Of a stretch of 64,000 nt of DNA, positions 43,782 to 52,863 are shown piece after piece. The position numbers were made by a program, and so were the translations under genes. Below the pieces are notes generated by a model. The model was not told the DNA's origin, ran no database searches, and saw nothing but the letters and a program-made list of their open reading frames with translations. The stretch spans positions 1-64,000 of the forward strand of contig NZ_FNPT01000023.1 in NCBI RefSeq assembly GCF_900107375.1. Reading direction: 5' to 3'. Within the stretch, counting starts at the first letter, position 1. Each line of letters opens with the position of its first letter. The DNA comes from Lysobacter sp. yr284 (GTDB taxonomy: Bacteria > Pseudomonadota > Gammaproteobacteria > Xanthomonadales > Xanthomonadaceae).

Positions 43782-46700
43782 ATGGACTCGATGTATCCGG
43801 CCGGACCTGCGTCCGTGCCCGCGCAACTGACTGCGCCCAGCGCCGCCTACCGCCGCCACGCCTGGCTGGCCATGCTCGGCCTGCTCGGCTTCGTCGCCAT
43901 CTACTTCGCCCTGCTGGTCTGGTTCGGCTGGACCGCCTGGCGGCTGTTCGCCGCGCTGGTCCAGGGCGACGGCGGCAACCTGATCGGCAACGGCCTCACC
44001 GGCGCCTGCGCCGCGTTCCTGTGCCTGTTCATGGCCAAGGCGCTGGTGTTCAAGCGCCGCGGCGCCGGCGGCGAGGACATGGAGCTCAAGCCGGCCGACC
44101 AGCCCGAGCTGTTCGCGTTCCTGCACCGGCTCGCCGACGAGGCCGGCGCGCCGCGCCCGCACCGGGTGTTCGTGTCGCCGCGGGTCAACGCCGGGGTGTT
44201 CTACGACCTGTCCCTGCTCAACTTGATCGTGCCGTCGAAGAAGAACCTGGAAATCGGCCTGGCCCTGGTCAACGTGCTCAACCTGGGCGAGCTCAAGGCG
44301 GTGCTGGCGCACGAGTTCGGCCATTTCGCCCAACGCACCATGGCGGTCGGCCGCTGGGTCTACGTGGCCCAGCAGATCGCCGCGCACATCATCGCCAAGC
44401 GCGATGCCTTCGACGATTTCCTGCGCGGGCTGTCGCGCTTCGACCTGCGCGTGGCCTGGGTCGGCTGGCTGCTGTCGCTGGTGGTGTGGTCGATCCGCTC
44501 GCTGGTGGAGATGGTGTTCCGGCTGGTGGTGCTGGCGCAGCGCGCGCTGTCGCGCGAGATGGAATACCAGGCCGACCTGGTCGCCTGCTCGCTGACCGGC
44601 AGCGACGCGCTGGTCCACGCCCTGCACCGCCTCGGCGCCGCCGACGACGCCTGGACCCGCACCCTGGACTTCGCCAACCGCGAATACGCCGCCCAGCGCC
44701 CGGTCGCCGACCTGTTCGCGGTGCAGACGCGCACGATCGAACTCCTGCGCCGGGTGTTCGCCGACGCCGAATACGGCGAGCCGCCGCAGTTGCCGGGCGC
44801 CGGCCGCGAGCAGCACCGCGTGTTCAAGAGCGAGCTGGCGCAGCCGCCGCAGATGTGGTCCACCCATCCGGCCAACAGCGACCGCGAGCGCAACATCAAG
44901 CGCAGCTACGTCGCCTGCCCGATCGACCCGCGCCCGGCGATGGGCCTGCTGCGCGACGCGCAGGCGCTGAAGGAGCGGATGTCGCGCGAGATGATCGACA
45001 CCGCCGAACCGCTGCCGGCGGTGCCGGTCGCCGACAGCCTGCAGCGGCTGGACCGCGAGTTCGACGACCTGACCCTGGACCGCCGCTTCCGCGGCACCTA
45101 CCTGGGCCGTTCGATCGTGCGCGACTACGACCGCCCCGACGAGCTGTACGACGCGATCGCCGGCGACGCCGCGCTCGCCGCCAAGCTCGACGGCCTGTAC
45201 CCGCACGAGCACGGCCAGGCGCTGGAGCGCCTGCGCGAACTCGAGGCCGAGCGCGCCACCCTGGAAGCGCTGCAGGCCGGCCATCTGCGCGCGCCCGGCG
45301 GGGTGGTGCGCTGGCGCGGCGAGGAACTGCCGGCCAAGCAACTGCCCAAGGTGCTGGCCGAACTCGACGCCGAACTGGCGCCGCTGCGCACGCAGGTGCG
45401 CGAGCACGATCGCCGCTGCCGCAGCCTGCACCTGGCCGCCGCGCGCGCGCTCGGCGGGCCGTGGGAGGCGCTGCTGCGCGGGCAACTGGCGGTGCTGCAC
45501 TACGCCGACCACAGCCACGCCGACCTGCAGGACGCCAACAGCCTGCTGGTCAACACCTACGAGGTGGTGACCGCCGACCGCCGGGTGTCCTCCGACGAAC
45601 TCAACCGCCTGGTGGCCTCGGCCAACCAGTTGCACCGCACCCTGGACACGCTCTACGCGCACGCCGCGCAGGTGCGCCTGGACCGCCGCATCGGCGAACG
45701 CCTGGGCGCGAGCGACTGGGCCACGGCGCTGGGCGAATTCAAGCTGCCGGCGGCCGACCGCGACAACATCCAGCAATGGCTCGGCGCGATCGACACCTGG
45801 GTGCGCGGCACCGTGGGCCCGCTGGCCGCGTTGCGCAGCGCGGCGCTGGAGTCGTTGCTGGCGACCGAGGACGAGGTCGCGCACAGCCTGCGCACCGGCG
45901 CGCGCGACGGCACCCCGGCGCCGGCCGCGATCGCCGCCGCGCCCGCGGCGGCCACCGCCGCCGCCGACGACGACGCGACCGCATCGCGCCCGGCCGCGCC
46001 GGCGACGATCGCCGCGGTCGCGCGCGACGCCGCCGAGCAAGCGGTGTTCGACGCCGCGCTCGCCGAGCGGGTCGCCGCCGACAGCGCCGCGGACTCTGCG
46101 CACCCCGCGCCGCCGGCCGACGACGCGGCCGCCGCGGCGCCGCGCGACTACACCCGCCTCAAGCCCGGCAACGGCCGCAAGCACCAGACCAAGCTCGGCT
46201 GGTGGGACCGCTTCCAGACCGCCGACGGCCTGGTGCCGTCGCTGTCGCGCGTGGCCGCGGCCGGCGGCATCGTCGGCGCGGTGCTGTTCGTCGGCGCCTC
46301 GGTCGGCATGGCCAAGCTGACCGTGATCAACGGCCTGGCCCAGGCCATGCGCGTGGAGATCGACGGCAAGACCCTCGAACTGGCGCCGCTGCAGCACGCC
46401 ACCATCGAACTGGAAGACGGCGGCCGCCACCACGTGGTCGCGCGCACCGCCGACGGCGCGACCATCGAGGAATTCGACAGCGACGGCCCCAGCCACGCCT
46501 CGCACTTCGTCTACAACATCGCCTCGGCCACGCCGCTGGTGGAGTGGACCGCGGTCTACGGCTCCGCCGGCGAGCGGCCCGAGAACAAGCTCGGCACGCC
46601 GCGCTGGACCGCCTCCACCGCCGACTACGTGTTCGAGACGCCGCCGGAGCGGATCAGCGGCAAGGGCAACGGCGGCACCCGCCGGGTGCTGCAGGGCTTC

Positions 46701-47804
46701 GCCGATCTGTCGCCGTCGGACCAACTGGAACTGGCCCGCGACGACGACGAGAAGCGCGCGCTGATCGCCGCCCACGCGCACTGGGACGCCAGCGATTCGC
46801 GCTACCTGGGCGAGTGGCTGGCGCGTGCCGCGCAATCGCCGGACTTCGCCCGGCTGATCGGCGAACGCCTGCGCCGTGCGCCGACCGAGGTGATGGCGCT
46901 GCGCGCCGAGCAGGAAGCGGCCAAGGGCCAGCCGGGCTACGCCGAGGTCTGCGCGCGCCATCGCGCGCTGTCCGAACGCACGCCCGCGTCGGCGGACCTG
47001 CGCTACATCGCGGTGCGCTGCGCGCCCGACGACGACGCCCGCGACCGCGCCTTCGCCGACGGCCATGCGCGCTGGCCCGAGCATGCCTGGTTCTCGATGG
47101 CCGCCGGCTTCGACGCCAACGAACGCGCGCAGTGGCGGCAGGCGCTGCCGTTGCTGCGGCAGGCGGCGAAGCTGCCGCAGATGGCGGAATGGATGGGCCT
47201 GGAGGCCGCGCGCGCGCAACGCGCGATCGAAGGCGAGTCGGCGCGGTTGCCGGCCGACGACTCCAACCAGCTCAAGACGCTGCTGGCGATCGAGCAGGGC
47301 TCGATCCCGCGGCAATCGCCGACCTGGGCCTACGTCGCGCTGAAGTCCGGCGACCTGGCCGCGGCGCTGGACGCGTCCAAGGCCTCGCCGGAGCAGCGCG
47401 CGCACATGCTGCGCATGGCCGCCGCCTCCGACGGCGCGCCGGCGCAGATGGTGGCGCAGGCGCTGCAGCAACCGGGCGCCGCCGAGCCGGAGCTGGCCAG
47501 CGCCTGGGCGCTGGCGGCGCTGGCCGAACGCGAGCACGATGCCGGCGCCTCGCAGCGGCGCGCGGAGGCGATGCGCGCCGATCCCGAGGACTCGGCCAAG
47601 ATCGCCGCGTTCTTCGACGCGGTGCGCCGCGGCGGCGCCGGCGCCACGGCCGAGGCCGAGCGCGCGCTGGGCAAGATCAATCCGCGCTCGCGCGGCATCG
47701 CCTACAGCACCGCGGTGGTGATGCTCGGCCGCGAGTGTCCGCAGGCCTGGCGCGAAGCCGCCAAGCGCCTGCTGTTCTCGGCCGAGCGGCCGTACTTCGG
47801 CTGA
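43782..47804 (+). CDS. Very large membrane M48-family metallopeptidase, 1340 aa
   Basis: The start at 43782 follows a GGGGA site. Membrane helices lie at about 28-55 and 66-88. The M48 zinc motif HEFGH is at 177-181 (VLAHEFGHFAQ). Another hydrophobic pair follows at about 225-250, then EMEYQADLVA with the third ligand Glu. Typical HtpX/Ste24 enzymes have 290-450 residues, so about 900 residues are extra. These comprise a helical part, an Ala-rich disordered linker (about 705-790), a membrane helix near 825, a beta-rich segment (LELAPLQHATIELEDGG), and a helical repeat-like tail to the end. It may act in envelope protein quality control (inference). A 15-bp hairpin follows. Confidence 0.88.
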   Translation: MDSMYPAGPASVPAQLTAPSAAYRRHAWLAMLGLLGFVAIYFALLVWFGWTAWRLFAALVQGDGGNLIGNGLTGACAAFLCLFMAKALVFKRRGAGGEDMELKPADQPELFAFLHRLADEAGAPRPHRVFVSPRVNAGVFYDLSLLNLIVPSKKNLEIGLALVNVLNLGELKAVLAHEFGHFAQRTMAVGRWVYVAQQIAAHIIAKRDAFDDFLRGLSRFDLRVAWVGWLLSLVVWSIRSLVEMVFRLVVLAQRALSREMEYQADLVACSLTGSDALVHALHRLGAADDAWTRTLDFANREYAAQRPVADLFAVQTRTIELLRRVFADAEYGEPPQLPGAGREQHRVFKSELAQPPQMWSTHPANSDRERNIKRSYVACPIDPRPAMGLLRDAQALKERMSREMIDTAEPLPAVPVADSLQRLDREFDDLTLDRRFRGTYLGRSIVRDYDRPDELYDAIAGDAALAAKLDGLYPHEHGQALERLRELEAERATLEALQAGHLRAPGGVVRWRGEELPAKQLPKVLAELDAELAPLRTQVREHDRRCRSLHLAAARALGGPWEALLRGQLAVLHYADHSHADLQDANSLLVNTYEVVTADRRVSSDELNRLVASANQLHRTLDTLYAHAAQVRLDRRIGERLGASDWATALGEFKLPAADRDNIQQWLGAIDTWVRGTVGPLAALRSAALESLLATEDEVAHSLRTGARDGTPAPAAIAAAPAAATAAADDDATASRPAAPATIAAVARDAAEQAVFDAALAERVAADSAADSAHPAPPADDAAAAAPRDYTRLKPGNGRKHQTKLGWWDRFQTADGLVPSLSRVAAAGGIVGAVLFVGASVGMAKLTVINGLAQAMRVEIDGKTLELAPLQHATIELEDGGRHHVVARTADGATIEEFDSDGPSHASHFVYNIASATPLVEWTAVYGSAGERPENKLGTPRWTASTADYVFETPPERISGKGNGGTRRVLQGFADLSPSDQLELARDDDEKRALIAAHAHWDASDSRYLGEWLARAAQSPDFARLIGERLRRAPTEVMALRAEQEAAKGQPGYAEVCARHRALSERTPASADLRYIAVRCAPDDDARDRAFADGHARWPEHAWFSMAAGFDANERAQWRQALPLLRQAAKLPQMAEWMGLEAARAQRAIEGESARLPADDSNQLKTLLAIEQGSIPRQSPTWAYVALKSGDLAAALDASKASPEQRAHMLRMAAASDGAPAQMVAQALQQPGAAEPELASAWALAALAEREHDAGASQRRAEAMRADPEDSAKIAAFFDAVRRGGAGATAEAERALGKINPRSRGIAYSTAVVMLGRECPQAWREAAKRLLFSAERPYFG

Positions 47805-47807
47805 ACC

Positions 47808-47842
47808 GCGCGGGGCGCGGCCGTCGCGGCCGCGCCCCGCGC
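47808..47842 (+). terminator. Strong hairpin after the M48 gene
   Basis: GCGCGGGGCGCGGCC (47808-47822) and its perfect complement (47828-47842) form a 15-bp stem with a 5-base loop, four bases after the stop codon. No T-run follows, so it may be a 3' stabiliser or a Rho-assisted terminator. Confidence 0.65.
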
Positions 47843-48187
47843 TCCCCGACGCGGCGTGCGAGCGCGCGCGTCGCCGCCGCACGCCGCGCACGACGACCCG
47901 GCTACCCATGGCGGCCACCGGCCGCGAACGACAGCGCAACGCCCGTGGCCCGCGCCGCCAGCGCAGGGCTGGCGACTTTGCCGCAACTGACCGTTGCCGC
48001 ACCGGTGCTGGCGCGCATCGCGCCCAGTGGCCACACTGTCAGCCGAGTTTTTCCCGCATCGCCCCGCATTCCCCCGAGCGCGCGCCCAGCGGCGCGCCGA
48101 ACCAACGACGCTTCCCGCGCCCTGCGCAGCCTCGCGGCCGCGCCGTCGGCCGTATCCGCACGTCCATCCGCCGACCTCGATCCCGCC
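47843..48187. other. Intergenic region
   Basis: 345 bp upstream of the MFS transporter. Open frames seen here are Arg/Pro-rich and not supported. No repeat or RNA gene was identified. Confidence 0.45.
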
Positions 48188-49459
48188 ATGAGCGCTACCG
48201 CCGTCTCCGCTTCCGCCGTCCGCCCGCTCTGGCAGGGACGCGCCTGGGTCCTGGCCGGCATCGTGTTGTCGGCGTTCACCCTGCGCACCGCAGTGACCTC
48301 GCTGACCCCGCTGCTGGACGCGCTCGGTCGCGAATTCGGCTTCGGCGCGACCATGACCGGCGTGTTCGGCATGGCCCCCACCGCCGCGTTCGCGCTGTTC
48401 GGCGTGGCCACCCCCGCGCTGGCCCATCGCATCGGCCTGGAGCGCGCGGCGCTGCTGGCGATGGCGGTGGCGGCGCTGGGCCTGCTCGCGCGCGGCTTCG
48501 TCGGCGACACCTGGCAACTGCTCGCCGCCAACGCGGTGGCGCTGGCCGGCATGGGCATCGGCAACGTGGTGCTGCCGCCGCTGGTGAAGCGCTACTTCGG
48601 CGACCGCGTCGGCGCCGTCAGCACCGCCTACATCACCGTGCTGCAACTCGGCACGATCCTGCCCGCCTTGGCCGCGGTGCCGCTGGCGCAGGCGGCCGGC
48701 TGGCGGATCTCGCTGGCCTCGTGGTCGCTGGTCGCCGTAGCCGCGGCGCTGCCGTGGATCAGCGTGCTGTGGATGGAAGCGCGCGGCCGTTCGGCGCAGG
48801 CGCGCGCGCTCGCCCAGGCCCACGACCGCGCGGTCGCCGGCGGCGACGCGGCGCCGGAACTGCCGGCCGCCGCCGCGCGCGGCAAGGTCTGGCGCTCGCC
48901 GGTGGCCTGGGGCATGACGTTGATGTTCGGCATGACCTCGCTGGTGACCTATTCGATGTTCACCTGGCTGCCCAAGCTGCTGGTCGAAGCCGGCGGCAGC
49001 CCCGCGCTGGGCGGGGCGATGGTGGCGCTGTTCTCGACCCTGGGCATGATCAGCGCGCTGACCATGCCGGCGCTGGCGGTGCGCATCGCCAATCCGTTCC
49101 CGATCGTGCTGGCCTGCGTGCTGTGCTACCTCGGCGGCTTCGCCGGCCTGTTGCTGGCGCCGATGCACGGCACCTTCCTGTGGGTCGCCCTGATCGGCCT
49201 GGGCCCGAGCACCTTTCCGCTGGCGCTGACCCTGATCAACCTGCGCACGCGCACGCCGGCCGGCTCGGCCGCGCTGTCGGGCTTCATGCAGGGCCTGGGC
49301 TACACGCTCAGCTGCCTGGGCCCGCTGATGTTCGGCTGGCTGCACGAGATCAGCCACGGCTGGGTGTGGCCGTTCGCGATGCTCGGCGGCTGCCTGCTGG
49401 TGCTGATCGTCGGCGGGCGCCTGGCCTGCCGGCCGCGTTACCTCGAAGACAGCTGGTAA
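48188..49459 (+). CDS. MFS transporter, CynX/NimT-like
   Basis: Started at ATG 48188 the product has 423 residues with twelve membrane helices in two halves joined by a hydrophilic loop (about 195-235, QARALAQAHDRAV). It opens LWQGRAWVLAGIVLSAFTLRTAVTSLTPLLDAL. The pattern AFTLRTAVTSLTPLL and FGMAPTAAFALFG is typical of the CynX/NimT group, which moves cyanate, nitroimidazoles or small hydrophilic compounds. The same frame is open for thousands of bases upstream, but that part is antisense-like shadow of the M48 gene in another frame. Confidence 0.92.
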   Translation: MSATAVSASAVRPLWQGRAWVLAGIVLSAFTLRTAVTSLTPLLDALGREFGFGATMTGVFGMAPTAAFALFGVATPALAHRIGLERAALLAMAVAALGLLARGFVGDTWQLLAANAVALAGMGIGNVVLPPLVKRYFGDRVGAVSTAYITVLQLGTILPALAAVPLAQAAGWRISLASWSLVAVAAALPWISVLWMEARGRSAQARALAQAHDRAVAGGDAAPELPAAAARGKVWRSPVAWGMTLMFGMTSLVTYSMFTWLPKLLVEAGGSPALGGAMVALFSTLGMISALTMPALAVRIANPFPIVLACVLCYLGGFAGLLLAPMHGTFLWVALIGLGPSTFPLALTLINLRTRTPAGSAALSGFMQGLGYTLSCLGPLMFGWLHEISHGWVWPFAMLGGCLLVLIVGGRLACRPRYLEDSW

Positions 49460-49837
49460 GCCCGATGCCGCGCGCGTTGGCGCGCGGCGCCTGCGCAGCA
49501 TCGTCCTGAGCGGCATCGCGTTCGCGCGAACGCGTCTTCGTCGCGATCCAACACACATCGCATTGCGCGCGCCACCGCAGGCGTGCGCAGCGTCGCGCGC
49601 GGCGCGACCGCATCGTTCCACCCTCGCATGCGCGTTCACCAGCGTGAACCGACAAGCGTGCGCGCGATCAAACGCCGGATATGGAAACGCGGGCACAGAT
49701 CGCCGTGTCATCTCGCGACGGTTTCCGGCAGGCGATCACGTAACGCGCCTGCCCGCTCAAGACAATGAACGCACGGGATCCATGCTTGCCATGCCAACAC
49801 GCGTCCGCCTGCGGCCGCGTCCGAAGGAGATCGTCCG
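49460..49837. other. Intergenic region
   Basis: 378 bp between the MFS and amidase genes. Nothing coding is supported. The amidase ribosome site AAGGAGAT is at its right end; no terminator hairpin was seen. Confidence 0.45.
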
Positions 49838-51442
49838 ATGCATTCGCACACCCTCGCCGCAGCCCTCGGCGGCGTCTTGTTGCTGGGTTCGCTGAACGCC
49901 GCCGCCACGCCCGATGCGGCCGCGCTGCGCCTGGAACTGGATCGCGCCAACGCCACCGTCGCCGCGCAGGTCGCGCGCGCGGCCTATCCCGAATACTTCC
50001 GCCGCGCCTACGCGCGCTACCCCAACCTGCCCGCCGGCGCGCTGGAGGCCATCGCCTACAGCGAGACCAACTGGGTGCACGCGCGCCCGCAGGCGCAGGA
50101 CCCCAAGGACCTGCACATGCCGCGCTCCTACGGCGTCATGGGCCTGTACCACGGCGGCGGTTTCGCCGACCAGGTCGGCGAAGGCGCGCGCCTCACCGGC
50201 CGCACCGCGCAACAGGTGATCGACGATCCGGAAAGCAACATCCTCGCCGCCGCCGCCCTGCTCGACCGCGCGCTCGGCGCGAACCAAGCCGACAAGCGCA
50301 GCCGCGCGCTGGCCCAGCCCGAAGACATGGCCGCCGCGCTCGCGCGCTACGCCGGCTACGGCGCCAGCAACGGCGGCATCGCCGACTACGCACGGCAGAG
50401 CTTCGCCTACGGCGTGCTGCAGACGCTGCAACACGGCGTGGATGCGCAAGGGGTGAAGATCGCGCCGCAACCGCTGCGGCTGGAGCGCGCCTTCGACCCG
50501 GCGCAGCTGCGCAAGCTGCGCGCGCCGGCGCTGCTGCTCGACGCCGCCGACGACAGCGTGCGACTGAACCCCGCGTTGAGCCAGGACATCGCGCGCGCGG
50601 CGATGCCGGCCACCGACGTCGGCGCCAAGGCGGTCGACTTCGGCGAGGCGATCTGGAACCCGGCCAGCGCCAGCAACTACAGCACCGCCTCCAACCAGGC
50701 CAGCGCGGTGATCATGCACACCATGGAGGGCTCGTACGCGGGCTCGATCTCGTGGTTCCAGAACCCCAGCGCGCAGGTCTCCGCGCATTACCTGATCCGC
50801 AAGTCGGACGGCCAGATCACCCAGATGGTGCGCGAGTACCACCAGGCCTGGCACGCCAAGAACCATAACTACTACACCGTCGGCATCGAGCACGACGGCC
50901 GCGCCGCCGATGCCGGCAACTGGTCGGCGGCGATGGTCAACGCGTCCGCGCGGCTGACCAAGAGCATCTGCGCGCGCCGCGGCGTCAACTGCGCCAGCGC
51001 CTGGAAAGGGCCGGGCTACGACACCTTCCACCTGGTTCCCGACAGCGTGCGGGTCAAGGGCCACGGCATGCTCTCGGGCAACGAGAACCGCTACGACCCG
51101 GGCAAGTACTTCCCGTGGGCGAACTACTACAACCTGATCAACGGCGGCGGCGGCAACCCGAACCCGCCGGGCAAGTATTGGGTCGACACCTTCGCCAACG
51201 CCACCGGCTACAAGTGGCCGTCGACGCTGACCCCGGTCGGCACGCTCAACCAGGGCACCAACTACGTCTACTGCAAGGCCTGGGGCGAGGAAGTGCGCAA
51301 CGGCGCGTCCTACAACCACTACTGGCTCAAGACCGACCTCGACGTCGGCCCGGCCGGCGCCTGGGTCTCGGCCTACTACCTCAGCCGCTGGGGCAACGAC
51401 GAGGCCCGCGACAACGCCGGCGCCGTCATTCCCGACTGCTGA
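49838..51442 (+). CDS. Secreted peptidoglycan hydrolase: lysozyme-like + amidase_2 + SH3-like domains
   Basis: The 534-residue protein has a signal peptide (about 1-23). An N-terminal transglycosylase/lysozyme-like domain (about 45-135) carries a candidate catalytic Glu at 76 (AIAYSETNW) and the YGVMGLYHGGGFADQ segment. An amidase_2 domain (about 285-430) has zinc-ligand candidates in VIMHTMEG, VGIEHDG, VKGHGML and NRYDPG. The C-terminal about 90 residues form an SH3-like domain (NYVYCKAWGEEV ... GWVSAYYLSRWGNDEARDN pattern). It would cut both glycan strands and the amide to the stem peptide. It is a paralogue of the gene at 59749-61725. Confidence 0.92.
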   Translation: MHSHTLAAALGGVLLLGSLNAAATPDAAALRLELDRANATVAAQVARAAYPEYFRRAYARYPNLPAGALEAIAYSETNWVHARPQAQDPKDLHMPRSYGVMGLYHGGGFADQVGEGARLTGRTAQQVIDDPESNILAAAALLDRALGANQADKRSRALAQPEDMAAALARYAGYGASNGGIADYARQSFAYGVLQTLQHGVDAQGVKIAPQPLRLERAFDPAQLRKLRAPALLLDAADDSVRLNPALSQDIARAAMPATDVGAKAVDFGEAIWNPASASNYSTASNQASAVIMHTMEGSYAGSISWFQNPSAQVSAHYLIRKSDGQITQMVREYHQAWHAKNHNYYTVGIEHDGRAADAGNWSAAMVNASARLTKSICARRGVNCASAWKGPGYDTFHLVPDSVRVKGHGMLSGNENRYDPGKYFPWANYYNLINGGGGNPNPPGKYWVDTFANATGYKWPSTLTPVGTLNQGTNYVYCKAWGEEVRNGASYNHYWLKTDLDVGPAGAWVSAYYLSRWGNDEARDNAGAVIPDC

Positions 51443-51453
51443 CCGCGGCAACG

Positions 51454-51494
51454 CCCCTCTCCCGGCGACGGGAGAGGGGTTGGGGTGAGGGCCC
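51454..51494. repeat. Intergenic repeat family 2, hairpin copy
   Basis: CCCCTCTCCC-GGCGAC-GGGAGAGGGG forms a 10-bp stem (51454-51479), followed by TTGGGGTGAGGGC. The right half matches the single arm at 31536-31560 in reverse orientation. It sits between the amidase stop and the acyltransferase start, and could also reduce read-through. Confidence 0.85.
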
Positions 51495-51534
51495 CACCCC
51501 AAGACGCTTCCATCTCCCCACACGAGCCCTCCCG

Positions 51535-52863
51535 ATGAAACGCAAGATGATGCTGTGCGAACGCGTCATGTACGTGGATCGCGACTCCACCTTCACCATC
51601 GTCCAGGCCGCGCGCGTGCGCGGCGCGATCGAACCGCAGCGGCTGCGCGCCGCGCTCGACCGGGTCCAGCGCAAGCACCCGATGCTGCGCTGCTCGATCG
51701 AGGACGGCGACCCGCCGACCATCGTGCGCGAGGACGATCCCGCGCCGATCCCGCTGCGCATCGCCGAGCGCATCGACGCCGAGGAATGGCAGCGCCAGTC
51801 GCACATCGAGCGCGAGACCCGCTTCGACAGCGCGCGCGCGCCGCTGATCCGGCTGACCTGGGTGCGCGGCAGCGACGCCCAGGGCGAGGTCGGCGAGCTG
51901 CTGCTGGCCTGCCACCACGTGATCTGCGACGGCATGTCGATGCTGACCCTGCTGCGCGAGATCCTGGCGCTGTGCGCCGATCCGCAACTGGACATCGGCA
52001 CCCACACCGGCTTCAACGCGCTCGCCGACATCCTGCCGCCGCAGGTGCTGAACGACCGCCGCGTGCGCCGCAGCGCCGCGTGGAAGGCGCTGGCGTTCCG
52101 CCTGTTCTTCTCGCTGCGGCGCAGGCGACCGCCGGTACCGCAGGGCGAGTTCTTCGTGCTGCACTGGAAGCTCCCGCGCGAGGACACCGCCGCGCTGGCC
52201 GCGCGCGCCAAGGCCGAGGGCGTGACCGTGTTCGCGGCGATGTCGGTGGCGTTCTCGCTGGCCTTCCGCACGGTCAAGGGCGCGGCTGCGACCGGCAAGA
52301 TCTTCGCGCCAGTGGACGTGCGCAAGTTCCTGCCGCTGATCCTGCCCGACCAGCTGTTCGCGGCCTCGCCCGGCGCGATCGTCCCGCTCGACAAGGAACT
52401 GCCGCCCGAGCGCGTGGACGATGCCGCGTTCTGGGAGCAGGCGCGCGCGTTCAAGGGCCGGCTCAACCAGAAGGTCGAGCGCATGAGCCGCAACGTGCAC
52501 GAATACTTCATCGGCCTGGAGATGATGCATTCGATCTTCGCCCAGTTCGTCGCCGAGCGCCGCTCGGACCTGGACAAGTTCGACACCACCATCTCCAACA
52601 TCGGCCGCATCGACATCCCGCAGGACTACCCAGGCTTCCGCGTCGAGACCGTCTACAGCCCGACCGCGCGCCTGCCGTGGCGCAGCACCACCGCGGTGCT
52701 GAGTTCGGGGTACGCGGGCGAGTTGGACTTCGTGTTCACCTGCGACACCGCATCGCTGTCGCGCGAACAGGTCGAGCGCGTGCGCGCGATCGCCATGGGC
52801 CTGCTGCGCGAGCGCTCGCATGCGCCGGCCGCGGACGCCCCGCCGTTGCAGGAAGCGGCATGA
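51535..52863 (+). CDS. Condensation-domain / PapA-like acyltransferase, 442 aa
   Basis: This is a stand-alone condensation-type acyltransferase. The catalytic motif HHVICDG is at 127-133 (HHxxxDG). Other family cues are FTIVQAARVRG near the start, a VFAAMSVAFSLAFR helix, and TTISNIGRID (like the SNIGxxD/DFGW region). Relatives include PapA acyltransferases and alcohol O-acetyltransferases that esterify glycolipids. Its stop overlaps the start of a glycosyltransferase as ATGA, so the two act together, probably making an acylated glycolipid. No carrier protein or adenylation domain is nearby, which argues against a peptide synthetase. Confidence 0.9.
   Translation: MKRKMMLCERVMYVDRDSTFTIVQAARVRGAIEPQRLRAALDRVQRKHPMLRCSIEDGDPPTIVREDDPAPIPLRIAERIDAEEWQRQSHIERETRFDSARAPLIRLTWVRGSDAQGEVGELLLACHHVICDGMSMLTLLREILALCADPQLDIGTHTGFNALADILPPQVLNDRRVRRSAAWKALAFRLFFSLRRRRPPVPQGEFFVLHWKLPREDTAALAARAKAEGVTVFAAMSVAFSLAFRTVKGAAATGKIFAPVDVRKFLPLILPDQLFAASPGAIVPLDKELPPERVDDAAFWEQARAFKGRLNQKVERMSRNVHEYFIGLEMMHSIFAQFVAERRSDLDKFDTTISNIGRIDIPQDYPGFRVETVYSPTARLPWRSTTAVLSSGYAGELDFVFTCDTASLSREQVERVRAIAMGLLRERSHAPAADAPPLQEAA

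Noticed and set aside
44021-48187. A single 1812-codon protein ending in the MFS transporter
   Set aside because: The first 1390 codons are a shadow frame of the M48 gene with Arg/Pro composition; the transporter starts at 48188.
49838-51442. Loss of an amidase zinc ligand (NRYDPG versus THTDPG in the paralogue)
   Set aside because: By comparison with AmpD the ligand is the Asp of DPG, which both proteins keep; the differing residue is two positions before it.
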